In this document: positions 44,625-54,055 of the stretch, one piece after another
How the letters are laid out: each line of letters begins with the position of its first letter
Numbering within the stretch: position 1 is the stretch's first letter
Assembly: GCF_004000865.1 (NCBI RefSeq)
Contig: NZ_BIMB01000019.1
Span: 1 to 64,000 of the forward strand
Direction of reading: 5' to 3'
From: Paenibacillus elgii NBRC 100335
Lineage (GTDB): Bacteria > Bacillota > Bacilli > Paenibacillales > NBRC-103111
DNA: 64,000 nt
The notes under the pieces: generated by a model
What the model was told of the DNA's origin: nothing
The model's input: only the letters and a program-made list of their open reading frames with translations
The model's database searches: none
Translations under genes and position numbers: made by a program

Positions 44625-46907
44625 ATGTGGAGACCGTTCCCATGGTTTCGCAACACATCTTTTAAAAGGAAACTGTTCGTTTACTCCCTCGTCATCAGCC
44701 TGCTGCCCGTCATATTGACCGGAAGCGTCCTTGCGCGTATGTCGGCCGCGGCCATTCAAGACGAGGTTAACCAAAACCATCTGATCGTTTTACAAGAAAT
44801 GCAGCGCCAGGTCGATTCGTTCTGGGCCGGGCTCGATAAAGCTTCCATTCAGCTCGCCAATCACCGGGCTTTGGAGCAAGCGGTGAAGCTTGGGCCTTCC
44901 GGCAAATATTTGGATGAAATGCAGGAGCTGGCCGATACGATTCAAAAACAGCGGAGCATCTCCGAGTTTCAATATGACGTTTCCGTCATCTTCTTGAAAT
45001 TCGGCAAAGTATATTCCAGCAAACACGGCTTCATCGAGCTTAATGAATTCGCTTACCGCAATATTATTGACCGGATTCCGCCTCATTTCCGCTCCGAGAT
45101 CGTAGCGCCCGACACCTATCCAGGTCAGAACGAGCTGCTCTATTTAAGGCCGGTGCCGATTTTCTCCGACACACAGGGAAGCGGAATCCTGGTGCTTCAC
45201 ATCCAGAAGGAAAAGCTGGCCGACTTTGCCGCTCATGTTCCCTTACGAGGGAACCGCAAGCTGTACGTCTTCGACGAGAAGAGCGTCGTCCTGATCAGCA
45301 GAACGCCAGGGGAAATCGGCACCCGGCCTGCCCTATTCGCCGGCGGGTTGCCCCGGTACAACTCCGGCGAGCCCGCAGAGACGGACATCGGCGGAGAAAC
45401 GTACCAGCTCACCGTCCAGCAGTCGGATTATACGCGATGGACGCACGTGGCCATGACGCCCAAGAAGGAATTGACCCGTCAAGCGGACCGGATTCAAGTG
45501 ACGACCTTTGGGATTGTGCTGCTACTCGCCGCTTTTTGGGCGCTGATTGCCCGCTTCGGCTCCACCCGGATGTATGGTCCCGTACAGCATCTGCTGCAGC
45601 GGCTTCTGCCCCCGTCTCGCGAGAATTCCCATGACGGGACCGGCAACGAGTGGCACGCACTTGATGCCTACGTGACCGGGATGCTCCAAACGAATGAGCA
45701 GCTGCGCAGGCAGTTGGACGAGCAATCGCCATATTTAAAAGAAACGATCGTGCATCAACTGCTGCGCGGTGAAATGAACAGCAACGAGGCGGAACGGGTC
45801 CGGCAGACGTTCGGATTCCAGCTCATGGGCAGTCGGTATGCGGTGTGCTTGATCGATATTGACGACTATGCCCGCTTTCAGCAGCTGTATCAGGACAAAG
45901 ACCGGTCCCTCATCATGTTTGCGCTGCGAAAAATGACGGAGGAAGTGTTCGAGGAGCGCTTTTCCTGCGCATCCGCCATTACCATGCCAGGCCAAATAGC
46001 CCTGATCATCGGGCTCGAAAAAGGCGACACCGCATCGGAAAACCTGCTGCTTACCTTACAGAAGTTCCTCGATACTTCCACAAAATATTTCCAATTTACC
46101 ATCACGATTACCTGCTCGCATCCCGTCCCAACGTATCGCGATATCAACGACGCCTACCAGGAGGCGCGGGACTTGCTGGGCTACCGGCTGCTGTACGGAC
46201 CGGGGAAGCTGCTGACGCCGCAGCAGGTCGTTCCGGCCGAAAGCCAGCTTGCAAGCGATATCATCAAACGGGAGAAACAGATCGTTACCGCCGTCATGCA
46301 GGGAAAAGCGGACGAAGGCGCAGAGCTGCTGCGCGAATGGGTACGCGATATGCCGCAATTCGTTCGGCATTTCCATGCGGTGCTCGGCTTATTCGCCCAC
46401 CTGACCAGCGAGCTGGTTCTCTATATGCAGGAACTGGAGCTGGCCCCGCACGAGGTGTTCGGAGAAGATCCTTACAAGCGGCTGTACGAAATGACGACGA
46501 TGAACGAAGTGGCGGAATGGCTGGCGGGCACGGTATTTCCCTCGATCGCCGAACGGCTGGAGCTGGCTCATACCGGCAAACAGCAGCGCATGACCGCCGA
46601 TGTTATCCGGTATATCCATAGCCATTTTGATACGGATTTGTCGCTTCAGCAATTGGCCGACCGGCTCCGCGTATCCCCTTCCCAGCTCAGCCGCACGTTC
46701 AAGGAAGAGACGGGGATGAACTTTATCGATTACCTCATCCGGTTCCGGATGGACAAAGCCAAAGAATGGCTGGCGCACACCGAGATGCAGATCAAAGATA
46801 TTGCGGAGAGACTCAGCTACACCTCCGTTCAAAATTTTACCCGCGTGTTCAAACAGCATGAGCAGCTTCCGCCGGGCGAATACCGCAAGCGGTTTCGGGG
46901 CGATTGA
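44625..46907 (+). CDS. Membrane-bound AraC-type regulator with extracytoplasmic sensor
   Basis: 760 residues. A first membrane helix (about 19-38), an extracytoplasmic sensor of about 250 residues, a second helix (about 290-310, ITTFGIVLLLAAFWALIARFG-like), a central cytoplasmic region and a C-terminal AraC domain (about 655-760) with LSLQQLADRLRVSPSQLSRTFKEETG and IKDIAERLSYTSVQNFTRVFK. Such single-component regulators usually control the Lpl-type transporter encoded next to them, here about 290 bp downstream. GGGGGTG precedes the ATG. A terminator follows it. Confidence 0.9.
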   Translation: MWRPFPWFRNTSFKRKLFVYSLVISLLPVILTGSVLARMSAAAIQDEVNQNHLIVLQEMQRQVDSFWAGLDKASIQLANHRALEQAVKLGPSGKYLDEMQELADTIQKQRSISEFQYDVSVIFLKFGKVYSSKHGFIELNEFAYRNIIDRIPPHFRSEIVAPDTYPGQNELLYLRPVPIFSDTQGSGILVLHIQKEKLADFAAHVPLRGNRKLYVFDEKSVVLISRTPGEIGTRPALFAGGLPRYNSGEPAETDIGGETYQLTVQQSDYTRWTHVAMTPKKELTRQADRIQVTTFGIVLLLAAFWALIARFGSTRMYGPVQHLLQRLLPPSRENSHDGTGNEWHALDAYVTGMLQTNEQLRRQLDEQSPYLKETIVHQLLRGEMNSNEAERVRQTFGFQLMGSRYAVCLIDIDDYARFQQLYQDKDRSLIMFALRKMTEEVFEERFSCASAITMPGQIALIIGLEKGDTASENLLLTLQKFLDTSTKYFQFTITITCSHPVPTYRDINDAYQEARDLLGYRLLYGPGKLLTPQQVVPAESQLASDIIKREKQIVTAVMQGKADEGAELLREWVRDMPQFVRHFHAVLGLFAHLTSELVLYMQELELAPHEVFGEDPYKRLYEMTTMNEVAEWLAGTVFPSIAERLELAHTGKQQRMTADVIRYIHSHFDTDLSLQQLADRLRVSPSQLSRTFKEETGMNFIDYLIRFRMDKAKEWLAHTEMQIKDIAERLSYTSVQNFTRVFKQHEQLPPGEYRKRFRGD

Positions 46908-46936
46908 AGCTCTTCCGCTTCCGCTGCTTTCCTTCT

Positions 46937-46974
46937 AACGCCGTGCTTCGGGCCCTTCCGAACCGGCGTTTTTT
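46937..46974 (+). terminator. Terminator after the AraC-type gene
   Basis: AACGCCG (46937-46943) pairs with CGGCGTT (46964-46970), extended by TTCGG/CCGAA, then TTTT. A second, weaker hairpin with T-run lies at about 47004-47035. A half-cre sequence (TGTAAGCGC at 47152) precedes the transporter operon. Confidence 0.8.
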
Positions 46975-47194
46975 CATTATCCTCGCCGTTCCCCCATAGC
47001 GATAAGCCCCGTCATGACGCGCTTCCGCGGCTTTTTCCTTTTTTGCGGATCTTTATCTTTTTTTGTCATACCCATGAAAAATAGAGAATTGCCGTGAGTC
47101 GCCCCATTCCCGGATAATCGGATCAACAACAACGATTCGCAACCGTCGGAATGTAAGCGCCTCCGGTTCGTTGCGGCACTAAGGAGGATTGCGC

Positions 47195-48169
47195 TTGAGC
47201 ACCTTGAGTCCCCACCCCCACTCCTCTCCCGCTATCCGCAAGACCGCTCCCACGAGTCGTCTCGGACGTTTGCGGGCCCGGCTATGGAAGGACCGGTACC
47301 TGCTGCTGCTCGGCTTGCCCGGCATCGCCTATTTTCTGATTTACCGCTATGTTCCTATGGCGGGGCTGTACATGGCCTTCATCGACTACAGCCCTTTTCA
47401 AGGGATCGCGGGCAGCGAGTGGGCGGGCTTAAAGCATTTTGCCCGGATCTTCGAAGATTCGGAAATCGTACAGGTGTTATGGAACACCTTGTCGATCTCG
47501 TTTCTGCAAATCGCATTCGCCTTCCCGGTTCCGATCCTGCTGGCCTTGATGCTGAACGAGCTGCGCAATCCAATTTATAAGCGCATCGTCCAGTCGGTCA
47601 TTTATCTCCCCCATTTCCTGTCTTGGGTCGTCGTCATCGGGATCTGCACGATCTTTTTGAAAGGAAACGGCGTTGTCAACGATCTCCTCAAGCAAGGGTT
47701 CGGCATTGTGCAGCCGATTCCGTTTTTGACCGATCCGGGCTACTTTAAGCCGATCGTCATCTTTCAGGTGATCTGGAAAGAAGCAGGCTGGGGAACGATT
47801 TTGTTCCTTGCGGCGCTCGCCGGCGTCAGCCCGCAGCTCTACGAAGCGGCGACCATGGACGGCGCAGGACGGTTCCGCCAAATGTGGCACATTACCCTGC
47901 CGGCCATTCGCAATACGATCGTCATCCTGCTCATCCTGCGGCTGGGACATGTCATGGATGCCGGATACGAACAAATCTTCCTTCTGCTCAATCCGTTCAA
48001 CATGGAAATCGGAAACATTCTTGACACGTATGTGTTCTTCAAGGGGATCGGACAGTCGGACTACAGCTTCGCCACAGCAGTCGGGCTGTTCAAAGGAGCC
48101 GTTGGACTTGTACTCGTGCTATCGGCCAACTACATAGCCAAAAAACTCGGCGACGACGGCGTATTCTAA
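47195..48169 (+). CDS. Lpl-type sugar ABC transporter permease (LplB-like)
   Basis: 324 residues from a TTG at 47195; the earlier TTG at 47189 touches the ribosome site AAGGAGGA. LPGIAYFLIYRYVPMAGLYMAFIDYSPFQGI is the typical start. The EAA loop is QLYEAATMDGAGRFRQMWHITLPAI. Six membrane helices. First gene of an operon with a second permease and a binding protein, without an ATPase. Confidence 0.9.
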   Translation: MSTLSPHPHSSPAIRKTAPTSRLGRLRARLWKDRYLLLLGLPGIAYFLIYRYVPMAGLYMAFIDYSPFQGIAGSEWAGLKHFARIFEDSEIVQVLWNTLSISFLQIAFAFPVPILLALMLNELRNPIYKRIVQSVIYLPHFLSWVVVIGICTIFLKGNGVVNDLLKQGFGIVQPIPFLTDPGYFKPIVIFQVIWKEAGWGTILFLAALAGVSPQLYEAATMDGAGRFRQMWHITLPAIRNTIVILLILRLGHVMDAGYEQIFLLLNPFNMEIGNILDTYVFFKGIGQSDYSFATAVGLFKGAVGLVLVLSANYIAKKLGDDGVF

Positions 48170-48199
48170 GCTGCGTGCGCCTAGGAAAGGATGATCCGC

Positions 48200-49075
48200 T
48201 TGCATCATCGAACCACGGGAGACCGGTTGATCGATATCGCCAACATTCTGCTGCTCGGCCTCATCGCCTTGATGATGCTGGCGCCGTTCTGGTACGTTCT
48301 GGCCGTCTCCTTCGCCTCGTATAAGGAATTTTTGCAGCATGACATCATCTGGTTCCCGAACGAGTGGGTGCTCAGCGCCTACGAATATATTTTCGCTTCG
48401 GAATCGTTCGTGCGTTCGGTCGGCGTGACCGTGCTTGTAACCGTTATTGGCACAGCGGTCAACCTGGCGTTTACGTCCACCTTCGCTTATACGCTGGCCC
48501 GTCCGGTCATCGGCCAACGGATCATGCTGGTGCTTGTCCTTTTCACGCTGCTGTTCAGCGCGGGCATGATTCCAACGTATCTGATCGTGAAGGAAACGCA
48601 CCTCCTGAACTCAATCTGGGCGCTCATCCTGCCGATCGCCATCAATCCGTTTAACCTGATCGTCATGCGTCAGTTTTTCATCGGCATCCCGAATGAACTG
48701 CACGAAGCGGCGGTCATCGACGGCGCCAACGATCTGAAGGTGTTCTGGAACATCATGCTGCCTCTATCCAAACCGTCTCTGGCCGCCTTCGCCCTGTTCT
48801 ATGCGGTGCTGCACTGGAACAATTATTTCACGGGCATCTTGTACTTGAACGAACCGGAAAAATGGCCGATCCAAGTCATTCTGCGGCAAATGGTCGTCGT
48901 CGGTGAAGCGCAGACGGCGCTCGGCAGCGGTCAAATTTTGCTCGAACACGCTCCGCCGGCGGATACGATCCAAATGGCGGCGATCATCGTCGCGACCGTT
49001 CCGATTCTCGTCGTGTATCCGTTCTTGCAAAAGCATTTTGCCAAGGGGGTGATGCTTGGGTCCGTCAAAGGCTGA
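48200..49075 (+). CDS. Lpl-type sugar ABC transporter permease (LplC/YtcP-like)
   Basis: 291 residues if read from the TTG at 48200; the in-frame ATG at 48191 directly abuts the ribosome site AGGAAAGG, so the TTG has better spacing. The EAA loop is ELHEAAVIDGANDLKVFWNIMLPLSKP; the C-terminus is FLQKHFAKGVMLGSVKG. Follows the LplB-like gene after about 30 bp. Confidence 0.88.
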   Translation: MHHRTTGDRLIDIANILLLGLIALMMLAPFWYVLAVSFASYKEFLQHDIIWFPNEWVLSAYEYIFASESFVRSVGVTVLVTVIGTAVNLAFTSTFAYTLARPVIGQRIMLVLVLFTLLFSAGMIPTYLIVKETHLLNSIWALILPIAINPFNLIVMRQFFIGIPNELHEAAVIDGANDLKVFWNIMLPLSKPSLAAFALFYAVLHWNNYFTGILYLNEPEKWPIQVILRQMVVVGEAQTALGSGQILLEHAPPADTIQMAAIIVATVPILVVYPFLQKHFAKGVMLGSVKG

Positions 49076-49156
49076 CTTGAGACATCCTGTCAGATGAGCG
49101 AACTTGTATAAACAAAAATTTCAGAGTATGATCCAAACATGGGGAGGGGCTTGTAA

Positions 49157-50746
49157 ATGATTTACAGAGGAAAAACATGGACGGCTGCAGCACTCGTCGG
49201 AGCCATAACCTTAACGTCCGCCTGCAGCGGCGGCAGTGGCGCGAAGACCGATCAATCGAACGCCGGAGGTACCGGAGCCACAACGGATGGCCAGAAAAAA
49301 CAGACGATCACGATGATCGACTTCCGTTACGGGGCGTTTCCTCCGACCGGAGGCAAGGGCCTGGAGATGATCAACGAGAAATTCAACGTCGACTTCAAGC
49401 CGCAGTACGTGGTCCGCTCCGATTATGACCAGAAGCTGAGCGCCGTCGTGGCCTCGGGCGAAATTCCCGACATCATCGTTATGGAGGGACCGGATTCGAA
49501 TTTCTATAAATGGGCGAAGCAAGGAGCCTTTTTGCCGCTCAACGACCTGCTCGACAAGTACCCAACGATGAAGCAAATTCCGGACAACACCCGCAAAGCC
49601 GTTACGGTCAATGGTAAAATATACGCGGTCCAAAAATACTTAACCGAGAACTACCAGCTCACCCCGATCATTCGCAAAGACTGGCTGGACAAGCTGGGGC
49701 TGGAGGTTCCGAAAAACTACGACGAGCTGAAAAAAGTGGCGATCGCCTTCACCAAAAATGATCCGGACGGCAACGGCAAGAACGATACGTACGGGCTCGC
49801 CATGTCCGCAAACATTAATCCGAGCTTCGGGATGGGCGCTTATTGGGATTCTGATGCCTGGTACCATAAAAACGCCGAAGGACAAGTGATCCCCGGCATG
49901 ATCTCCGATGCGCGGAAACAGCATATCGGCTGGCTGGCCGACCTGTACAAGGAGGGCGCGGTTACGAAGGACTTCGCCCTGCTCAACTGGGCGCAAACGA
50001 ACAAGGAGTTCTACTCCGGCAAGGCGGGCATCTTCATCGGTACGCCGCGCGGCATGAATCCGACCTCTATGCAAGGGCTGATCGACGTGAACCCGAACGC
50101 CAAGATCGTGCCCATTCCTCCGTTCCAAGCGCCGGACGGCTCGCAAGGGTTCGTCTCCTCCCCCGGCTTCTACGGCATCGTGATGCTGAATGCGAAGCTG
50201 GCGAAGGACCCGGACAAGGTGAGCAAAATTATGGAGATGCTCGACTATGGCCGGAAGTTTGTATCGCTGGAGCAGCGCAATGCTAGCAATGCCGATTTTG
50301 ACTGGTTGAACGGCAGAGAAGGTCAAGGCTACAAAATCGAGAACGGCAGCGTCCGCCGCGAAGCCGAGGAAAAAGGTCTTGCGCCGATCAACTATTTGCC
50401 GGATAAAACGATGTGGGCCCCTAACGATGCGGCCAACGGCTATTCGAAGGAATACAACGTTCCACTGCTACGCGATCTGGCGGCCAGTCTGGAGAAAATG
50501 CACGGCGAGACAAAGCATCTGGTCAATCCGGTCTACTCCGTGTTCTCCGAGACGAAGGCCTCGAAGGATACTGAGCTATCCAAGTTCCTGTACACCGAGC
50601 AAACGAAAATGATTTTCGGCGAAAAGCCGCTGTCCGATTGGGATAAAATGGTTAAGGAGTGGTCCGATAAAGGCGGTGCCCAGATCATTAAGGAAGTGAA
50701 CGAGGGCCTCAAGGCGAACGGCTACTCCGGTCCGCAGTGGAAGTAA
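49157..50746 (+). CDS. Extracellular solute-binding lipoprotein, LipO type
   Basis: 529 residues. The signal ends with a lipobox-like LTSAC at about residue 23, then a Gly/Ser/Thr linker. The large binding domain has TMIDFRYGAFPPTGGKGLEMINEKFNVDF and the calcium-loop-like NDPDGNGKNDTYGL. This is the size and type found with LplB/LplC-like permeases, which take up complex plant-polysaccharide fragments in Paenibacillus relatives. Substrate unknown. GGGGAGGGG precedes the ATG. Confidence 0.9.
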   Translation: MIYRGKTWTAAALVGAITLTSACSGGSGAKTDQSNAGGTGATTDGQKKQTITMIDFRYGAFPPTGGKGLEMINEKFNVDFKPQYVVRSDYDQKLSAVVASGEIPDIIVMEGPDSNFYKWAKQGAFLPLNDLLDKYPTMKQIPDNTRKAVTVNGKIYAVQKYLTENYQLTPIIRKDWLDKLGLEVPKNYDELKKVAIAFTKNDPDGNGKNDTYGLAMSANINPSFGMGAYWDSDAWYHKNAEGQVIPGMISDARKQHIGWLADLYKEGAVTKDFALLNWAQTNKEFYSGKAGIFIGTPRGMNPTSMQGLIDVNPNAKIVPIPPFQAPDGSQGFVSSPGFYGIVMLNAKLAKDPDKVSKIMEMLDYGRKFVSLEQRNASNADFDWLNGREGQGYKIENGSVRREAEEKGLAPINYLPDKTMWAPNDAANGYSKEYNVPLLRDLAASLEKMHGETKHLVNPVYSVFSETKASKDTELSKFLYTEQTKMIFGEKPLSDWDKMVKEWSDKGGAQIIKEVNEGLKANGYSGPQWK

Positions 50747-50763
50747 TTCAAGTTCGGATGCAA

Positions 50764-50802
50764 AAAGTCCCAGACTAATACCAATGGCTGGGACTCTTTT
50801 TC
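50764..50802. terminator. Bidirectional terminator between binding protein and antiporter genes
   Basis: AGTCCCAG pairs with CTGGGACT around a 14-nt loop; T-runs flank it on both strands. It serves the convergent LipO-type and antiporter genes. Confidence 0.85.
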
Positions 50803-50831
50803 CAATTTCACATGTCCACCGATTTATCGCC

Positions 50832-51992
50832 TCAAGCGGATTGATCTATGCTTTCGCCTGCCACCTTGGGCTCCTTGAAAAACCATTTCATCATCGGCGG
50901 CGTCACGAGTGTCGTCACCAAGACGACGACAATGAGGACGGCGAACATCTCTTTGCTCAGCAAACCGGCGTCCAGCCCCATGGCGGCGATGATCAGCGCA
51001 ACTTCACCTCTCGATACCATGGCTGCCCCGATACCTAAGGAAGGTTTCCAGGCAAAGCCGGCCAATTTCGCTCCCAGCGCCGAGCCGACCAGCTTGGTGA
51101 GAATCGCCAGAACGCTCAATACGACGATCAAGCCAAGGTTGCCGGCAATCCCCGTGAACTCCGCTGTCACGCCGATAGAAGTAAAGAACACCGGAACGAA
51201 GATCGAATAGCCGATCGTTTCGACCTTTTCGAACACCTCATGCTTGTAATTCGTTACGCTGATCGCCACACCGGCAATATAAGCTCCGATGATGGCGGCC
51301 ACCCCTGCATATTCGGCCAAATAGGCGTAAGCAAAGCAGATGATCAGAGCGGCGGATATGACCGCTTCGGTCACACGGAGAGGCGCGAACTTTTTCAACA
51401 CCCAGGGAACGACCTTCCAAGCGACGAGAATCGCTCCGACGAAAAAGACTACCTTTTTCAGGACAACGACACCCAGATTCACGTCTCCCCCTGCAAAACT
51501 CATCACGAACGCCAGCGCAATGATGACCAGCACGTCATCGATGACCGCGGCGCCCAGAATTGTCGCCCCCGCCCGCGACTTCAGCTTGCCCATTTCCTTC
51601 AGCGCCTGCACCGAAATGCTGACGCTGGTGGCCGACAGCAGCAATCCGAGGAACACGGCCTGTATCGCAGGCAGCCCCATCACTTGCCCGGCCAAAAACC
51701 CTGCGACCAGCGGCACGATAATCCCCGCAACCCCTACAAAAGCGGAAGGCTTCCCCGTATGCTTGAATTCCTCGACATCGGTTTCCAGTCCGGCAATGAA
51801 CATCAGCAGAATGACGCCGATTTGGCTGATTTCCGCTAAAATGTCGGTATTCGTGACGAGTCCGAGCACCGTCGGTCCCAAGACGATCCCGATCAGCAGC
51901 TTCCCGAGCACGGAAGGCTGTCCTAATTTAACGCTGAGGTCTCCCGCAATTTTGGAAGCAAGCAAAATGATAGCCAGTTGAAAAATAAGCAT
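50832..51992 (-). CDS. CPA2 family cation:proton antiporter
   Basis: 386 residues from the ATG at 51992, where the first membrane helix starts (MLIFQLAIILLASKIAGDLSVKLGQPSVLGKLLIGIVLGP). About 12 helices. GAAMVSRGEVALIIAAMGLDAGLL and the GAAVIDDVLVII stretch with paired Asp are typical ion-binding elements of NapA/KefB/YjbQ-like antiporters (here one DD motif). It probably exchanges Na+ or K+ for protons. No TrkA-N domain or KhtT-like partner is seen. The ribosome site is at an unusual distance. Confidence 0.88.
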   Translation of the reverse strand: MLIFQLAIILLASKIAGDLSVKLGQPSVLGKLLIGIVLGPTVLGLVTNTDILAEISQIGVILLMFIAGLETDVEEFKHTGKPSAFVGVAGIIVPLVAGFLAGQVMGLPAIQAVFLGLLLSATSVSISVQALKEMGKLKSRAGATILGAAVIDDVLVIIALAFVMSFAGGDVNLGVVVLKKVVFFVGAILVAWKVVPWVLKKFAPLRVTEAVISAALIICFAYAYLAEYAGVAAIIGAYIAGVAISVTNYKHEVFEKVETIGYSIFVPVFFTSIGVTAEFTGIAGNLGLIVVLSVLAILTKLVGSALGAKLAGFAWKPSLGIGAAMVSRGEVALIIAAMGLDAGLLSKEMFAVLIVVVLVTTLVTPPMMKWFFKEPKVAGESIDQSA

Positions 51993-52054
51993 AATGACCG
52001 ACCGCCCTTCTGTTGTTATCGTGCTTATCCTGTGGATATTCAGGCAAAAACATA

Positions 52055-52114
52055 CAAAAAGAAGCCTATCGACCATAGCTGCTAAATAAACATAGCAATG
52101 CTAAGGTGACAGGC
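52055..52114 (-). terminator. Terminator or attenuator upstream of the antiporter
   Basis: On the minus strand GCCTGTCACC (from 52114) pairs with GGTCGATAGGC (to 52064) across a 30-nt loop, followed by TTC and TTTTT. It may end the long operon to the right (52249-60846), though 135 bp after its last gene, or act as a leader hairpin for the antiporter gene. Confidence 0.65.
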
Positions 52115-52248
52115 TCCTCCGGGTATTTCCTATTTGATTTTCCAAGGATAGGCTAACGTTACGATACTAATACGCAAGAGTACGATTTCGGTTTCAAAAA
52201 TGCTGCAAGAAAAATCTGGTTTGGGGCGATAATACGACCTCCCGTCGG

Positions 52249-53151
52249 TTACAGCTTAACCCGCTGCCCTGTCGACCGGCTTTCGTTGGCGGCTTCGAGG
52301 AAACGGATGATCTCCAGCGTCTCCGTCAACGGGATACCCGGTTCTCCGGTCCTGAACAGGTTCATGACCTCGATCAGCAGGCTGGCATAAAACGGCCTGC
52401 CGTCCTTGGACACGTCGACCAGACGCGGTCCTCCTCCGGTGTGCAGCATGGCGCCGAAGCTTTGACCGGGCCGCCGGCTGCCCCGGATCGTACCGATCCG
52501 GCCGTCCTGCCAGACGCCGGTAATGACGTCGAAATCGTCGTTCGCCGTCACGACCACTTCACGGCATCCGGTGCCCATGACGCGGTACAGCAGCTCGGCC
52601 GTATGAATTCCGTACCAGTAGTACCCCATCTGCATCGGTTCGAGATGCATCGGTCCGAAGGCATCGGCTCCCGTAATGGCTCCGTCAGTTTCCGCCAGCG
52701 CGCTGACCAGTCCTTCGGAGTACCGTAGCGCCGAAGCGCTCATGACCGGAATATCGTATTGCTGCGCAAGCTCGGCCATTTCATACGCCTCCCGCGAACT
52801 CAGCGCCAGCGGCTTGTCGATAAATACCGGCTTGCCGTAAGGCGCGATGGCGCGAAACTGCTCCAAGTGTACACTTCCGTCGGCCGATTCGAGCAGCAGC
52901 GCATCGACCGATTCCGCGACGGCTTCCGGCGTTTCCATCATGGAAACGCCATATTGCCCACGCAGCTCTTGCGTAAAGCCGCCGACCCGGTCCATGCTGA
53001 GCGGGAAGTCGGCGGAGCCGCCAGGATAAGCGGCTATCACTCTTCCTCCCGGCACATGGTTGGCATCCGACGGGTCGTTCAGCAGCTTCGTGAACGCCGT
53101 TACGTGCGACGTATCGAGTCCGATGATGCCTATGCGCAGCGCCGCATCCAT
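52249..53151 (-). CDS. Gfo/Idh/MocA family oxidoreductase
   Basis: 300 residues. The Rossmann start is LRIGIIGLDTSHVTAFTKLL, a variant with GLDTSH instead of GxGxxG, seen in a group of sugar-linked members. PVFIDKPLALSSREAYEMAELA holds the EKP-type motif as DKP. MQMGYYWYGIHTAELLYRVMG carries the catalytic-region His. Last gene of the long minus-strand operon; should reduce or oxidise a sugar or cyclitol with NAD(P). Confidence 0.85.
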   Translation of the reverse strand: MDAALRIGIIGLDTSHVTAFTKLLNDPSDANHVPGGRVIAAYPGGSADFPLSMDRVGGFTQELRGQYGVSMMETPEAVAESVDALLLESADGSVHLEQFRAIAPYGKPVFIDKPLALSSREAYEMAELAQQYDIPVMSASALRYSEGLVSALAETDGAITGADAFGPMHLEPMQMGYYWYGIHTAELLYRVMGTGCREVVVTANDDFDVITGVWQDGRIGTIRGSRRPGQSFGAMLHTGGGPRLVDVSKDGRPFYASLLIEVMNLFRTGEPGIPLTETLEIIRFLEAANESRSTGQRVKL

Positions 53152-53155
53152 GTGC

Positions 53156-54040
53156 TTAGCCCCGCTTCCGGTAAGCTTCGATAAACTGAATCGCTTTGCG
53201 GATATCTTCTTCCGGTTGATCGCCGACCTCGCGCTCGATCGTCAAATAGCCCGTATACCCGATGTCTTGCAGCGCTTGGAAATACGCGTCGAAATCGACG
53301 GCACCCTCGCCGGGAGGCAGCTCCCGGAAAAATTCGCCCGCGCTCACCATCCGCGCAATCTCCTCGTGATCCATCGGCTTATATCCGAGGGAGCCGTAGA
53401 TAGCGCGAGGGTCCGCTTCGCGCAGCCGGAGCCCGTCCTTCACGTGCGTATGGACGATATAGTCTTTCAGCGTGTGAACGCCTTTGGCCGGGTCGTCGCC
53501 GGTCACCATGACCATATTGGCCGGGTCGAAGTTGACCGCCATTCCTTTGGAACCGAGGCTGTCCAGAAAGTTTTTCAGATGTGCGGCGGTCTCGGGACCG
53601 GTCTCGATGGCAAAATAACCGCCGACAGACGAGGCATAACGGGCCAGTTGGCCGCAAGCGTCCTGCATCTCGGCATAGATCGGATCGTTCGGGTCGTCCG
53701 GCACGAGACCGATATGCGTCGTCACGATATTCGTGCCGAGATCAAGCGCCAGATCGAGAATGCGCTTCGACATTTCCATTTTGGCTGGATTCGCCTCTTT
53801 GTCTTGGAAGCCGTGCCCGCCCAAATCGCCACACAAAGCGGAAATTTCCAGCCCGATCGAATCAAGGTAAGCCTTAAGGTTTTTCCGAGCGGCCGCGTTC
53901 AAGTTCGCCGGGTCCATTTCCCCTTTGGTCGCCCAAATCTGCACGCCATCGGCGCCGAGCTCCTTGGATTTCAGCAGGCTCTCGCGCAGCGGCAGCTTGA
54001 AGCTATCCGAAATGACTCCGATCTTGTTCGTCAATGCCAT
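53156..54040 (-). CDS. Xylose-isomerase-like TIM-barrel epimerase
   Basis: 294 residues from the ATG at 54040, chosen over one 6 nt upstream because of the spacing to AAGGGG. Glu/Asp/His metal ligands are visible in THIGLVPDD, YFAIETGPE, VNFDPANM, HTHVKDG and LTIEREVGD. Typical of sugar phosphate isomerase/epimerase proteins (IolE/IolI-like). It overlaps in context with a second such enzyme at 55154. Confidence 0.88.
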   Translation of the reverse strand: MALTNKIGVISDSFKLPLRESLLKSKELGADGVQIWATKGEMDPANLNAAARKNLKAYLDSIGLEISALCGDLGGHGFQDKEANPAKMEMSKRILDLALDLGTNIVTTHIGLVPDDPNDPIYAEMQDACGQLARYASSVGGYFAIETGPETAAHLKNFLDSLGSKGMAVNFDPANMVMVTGDDPAKGVHTLKDYIVHTHVKDGLRLREADPRAIYGSLGYKPMDHEEIARMVSAGEFFRELPPGEGAVDFDAYFQALQDIGYTGYLTIEREVGDQPEEDIRKAIQFIEAYRKRG

Positions 54041-54055
54041 GAGCATCGCCCCTTC

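Noticed and set aside
52080-52249. c-di-AMP (ydaO) riboswitch before the antiporter
   Set aside because: The conserved core sequences of that riboswitch were not found; only a terminator-like hairpin is present.
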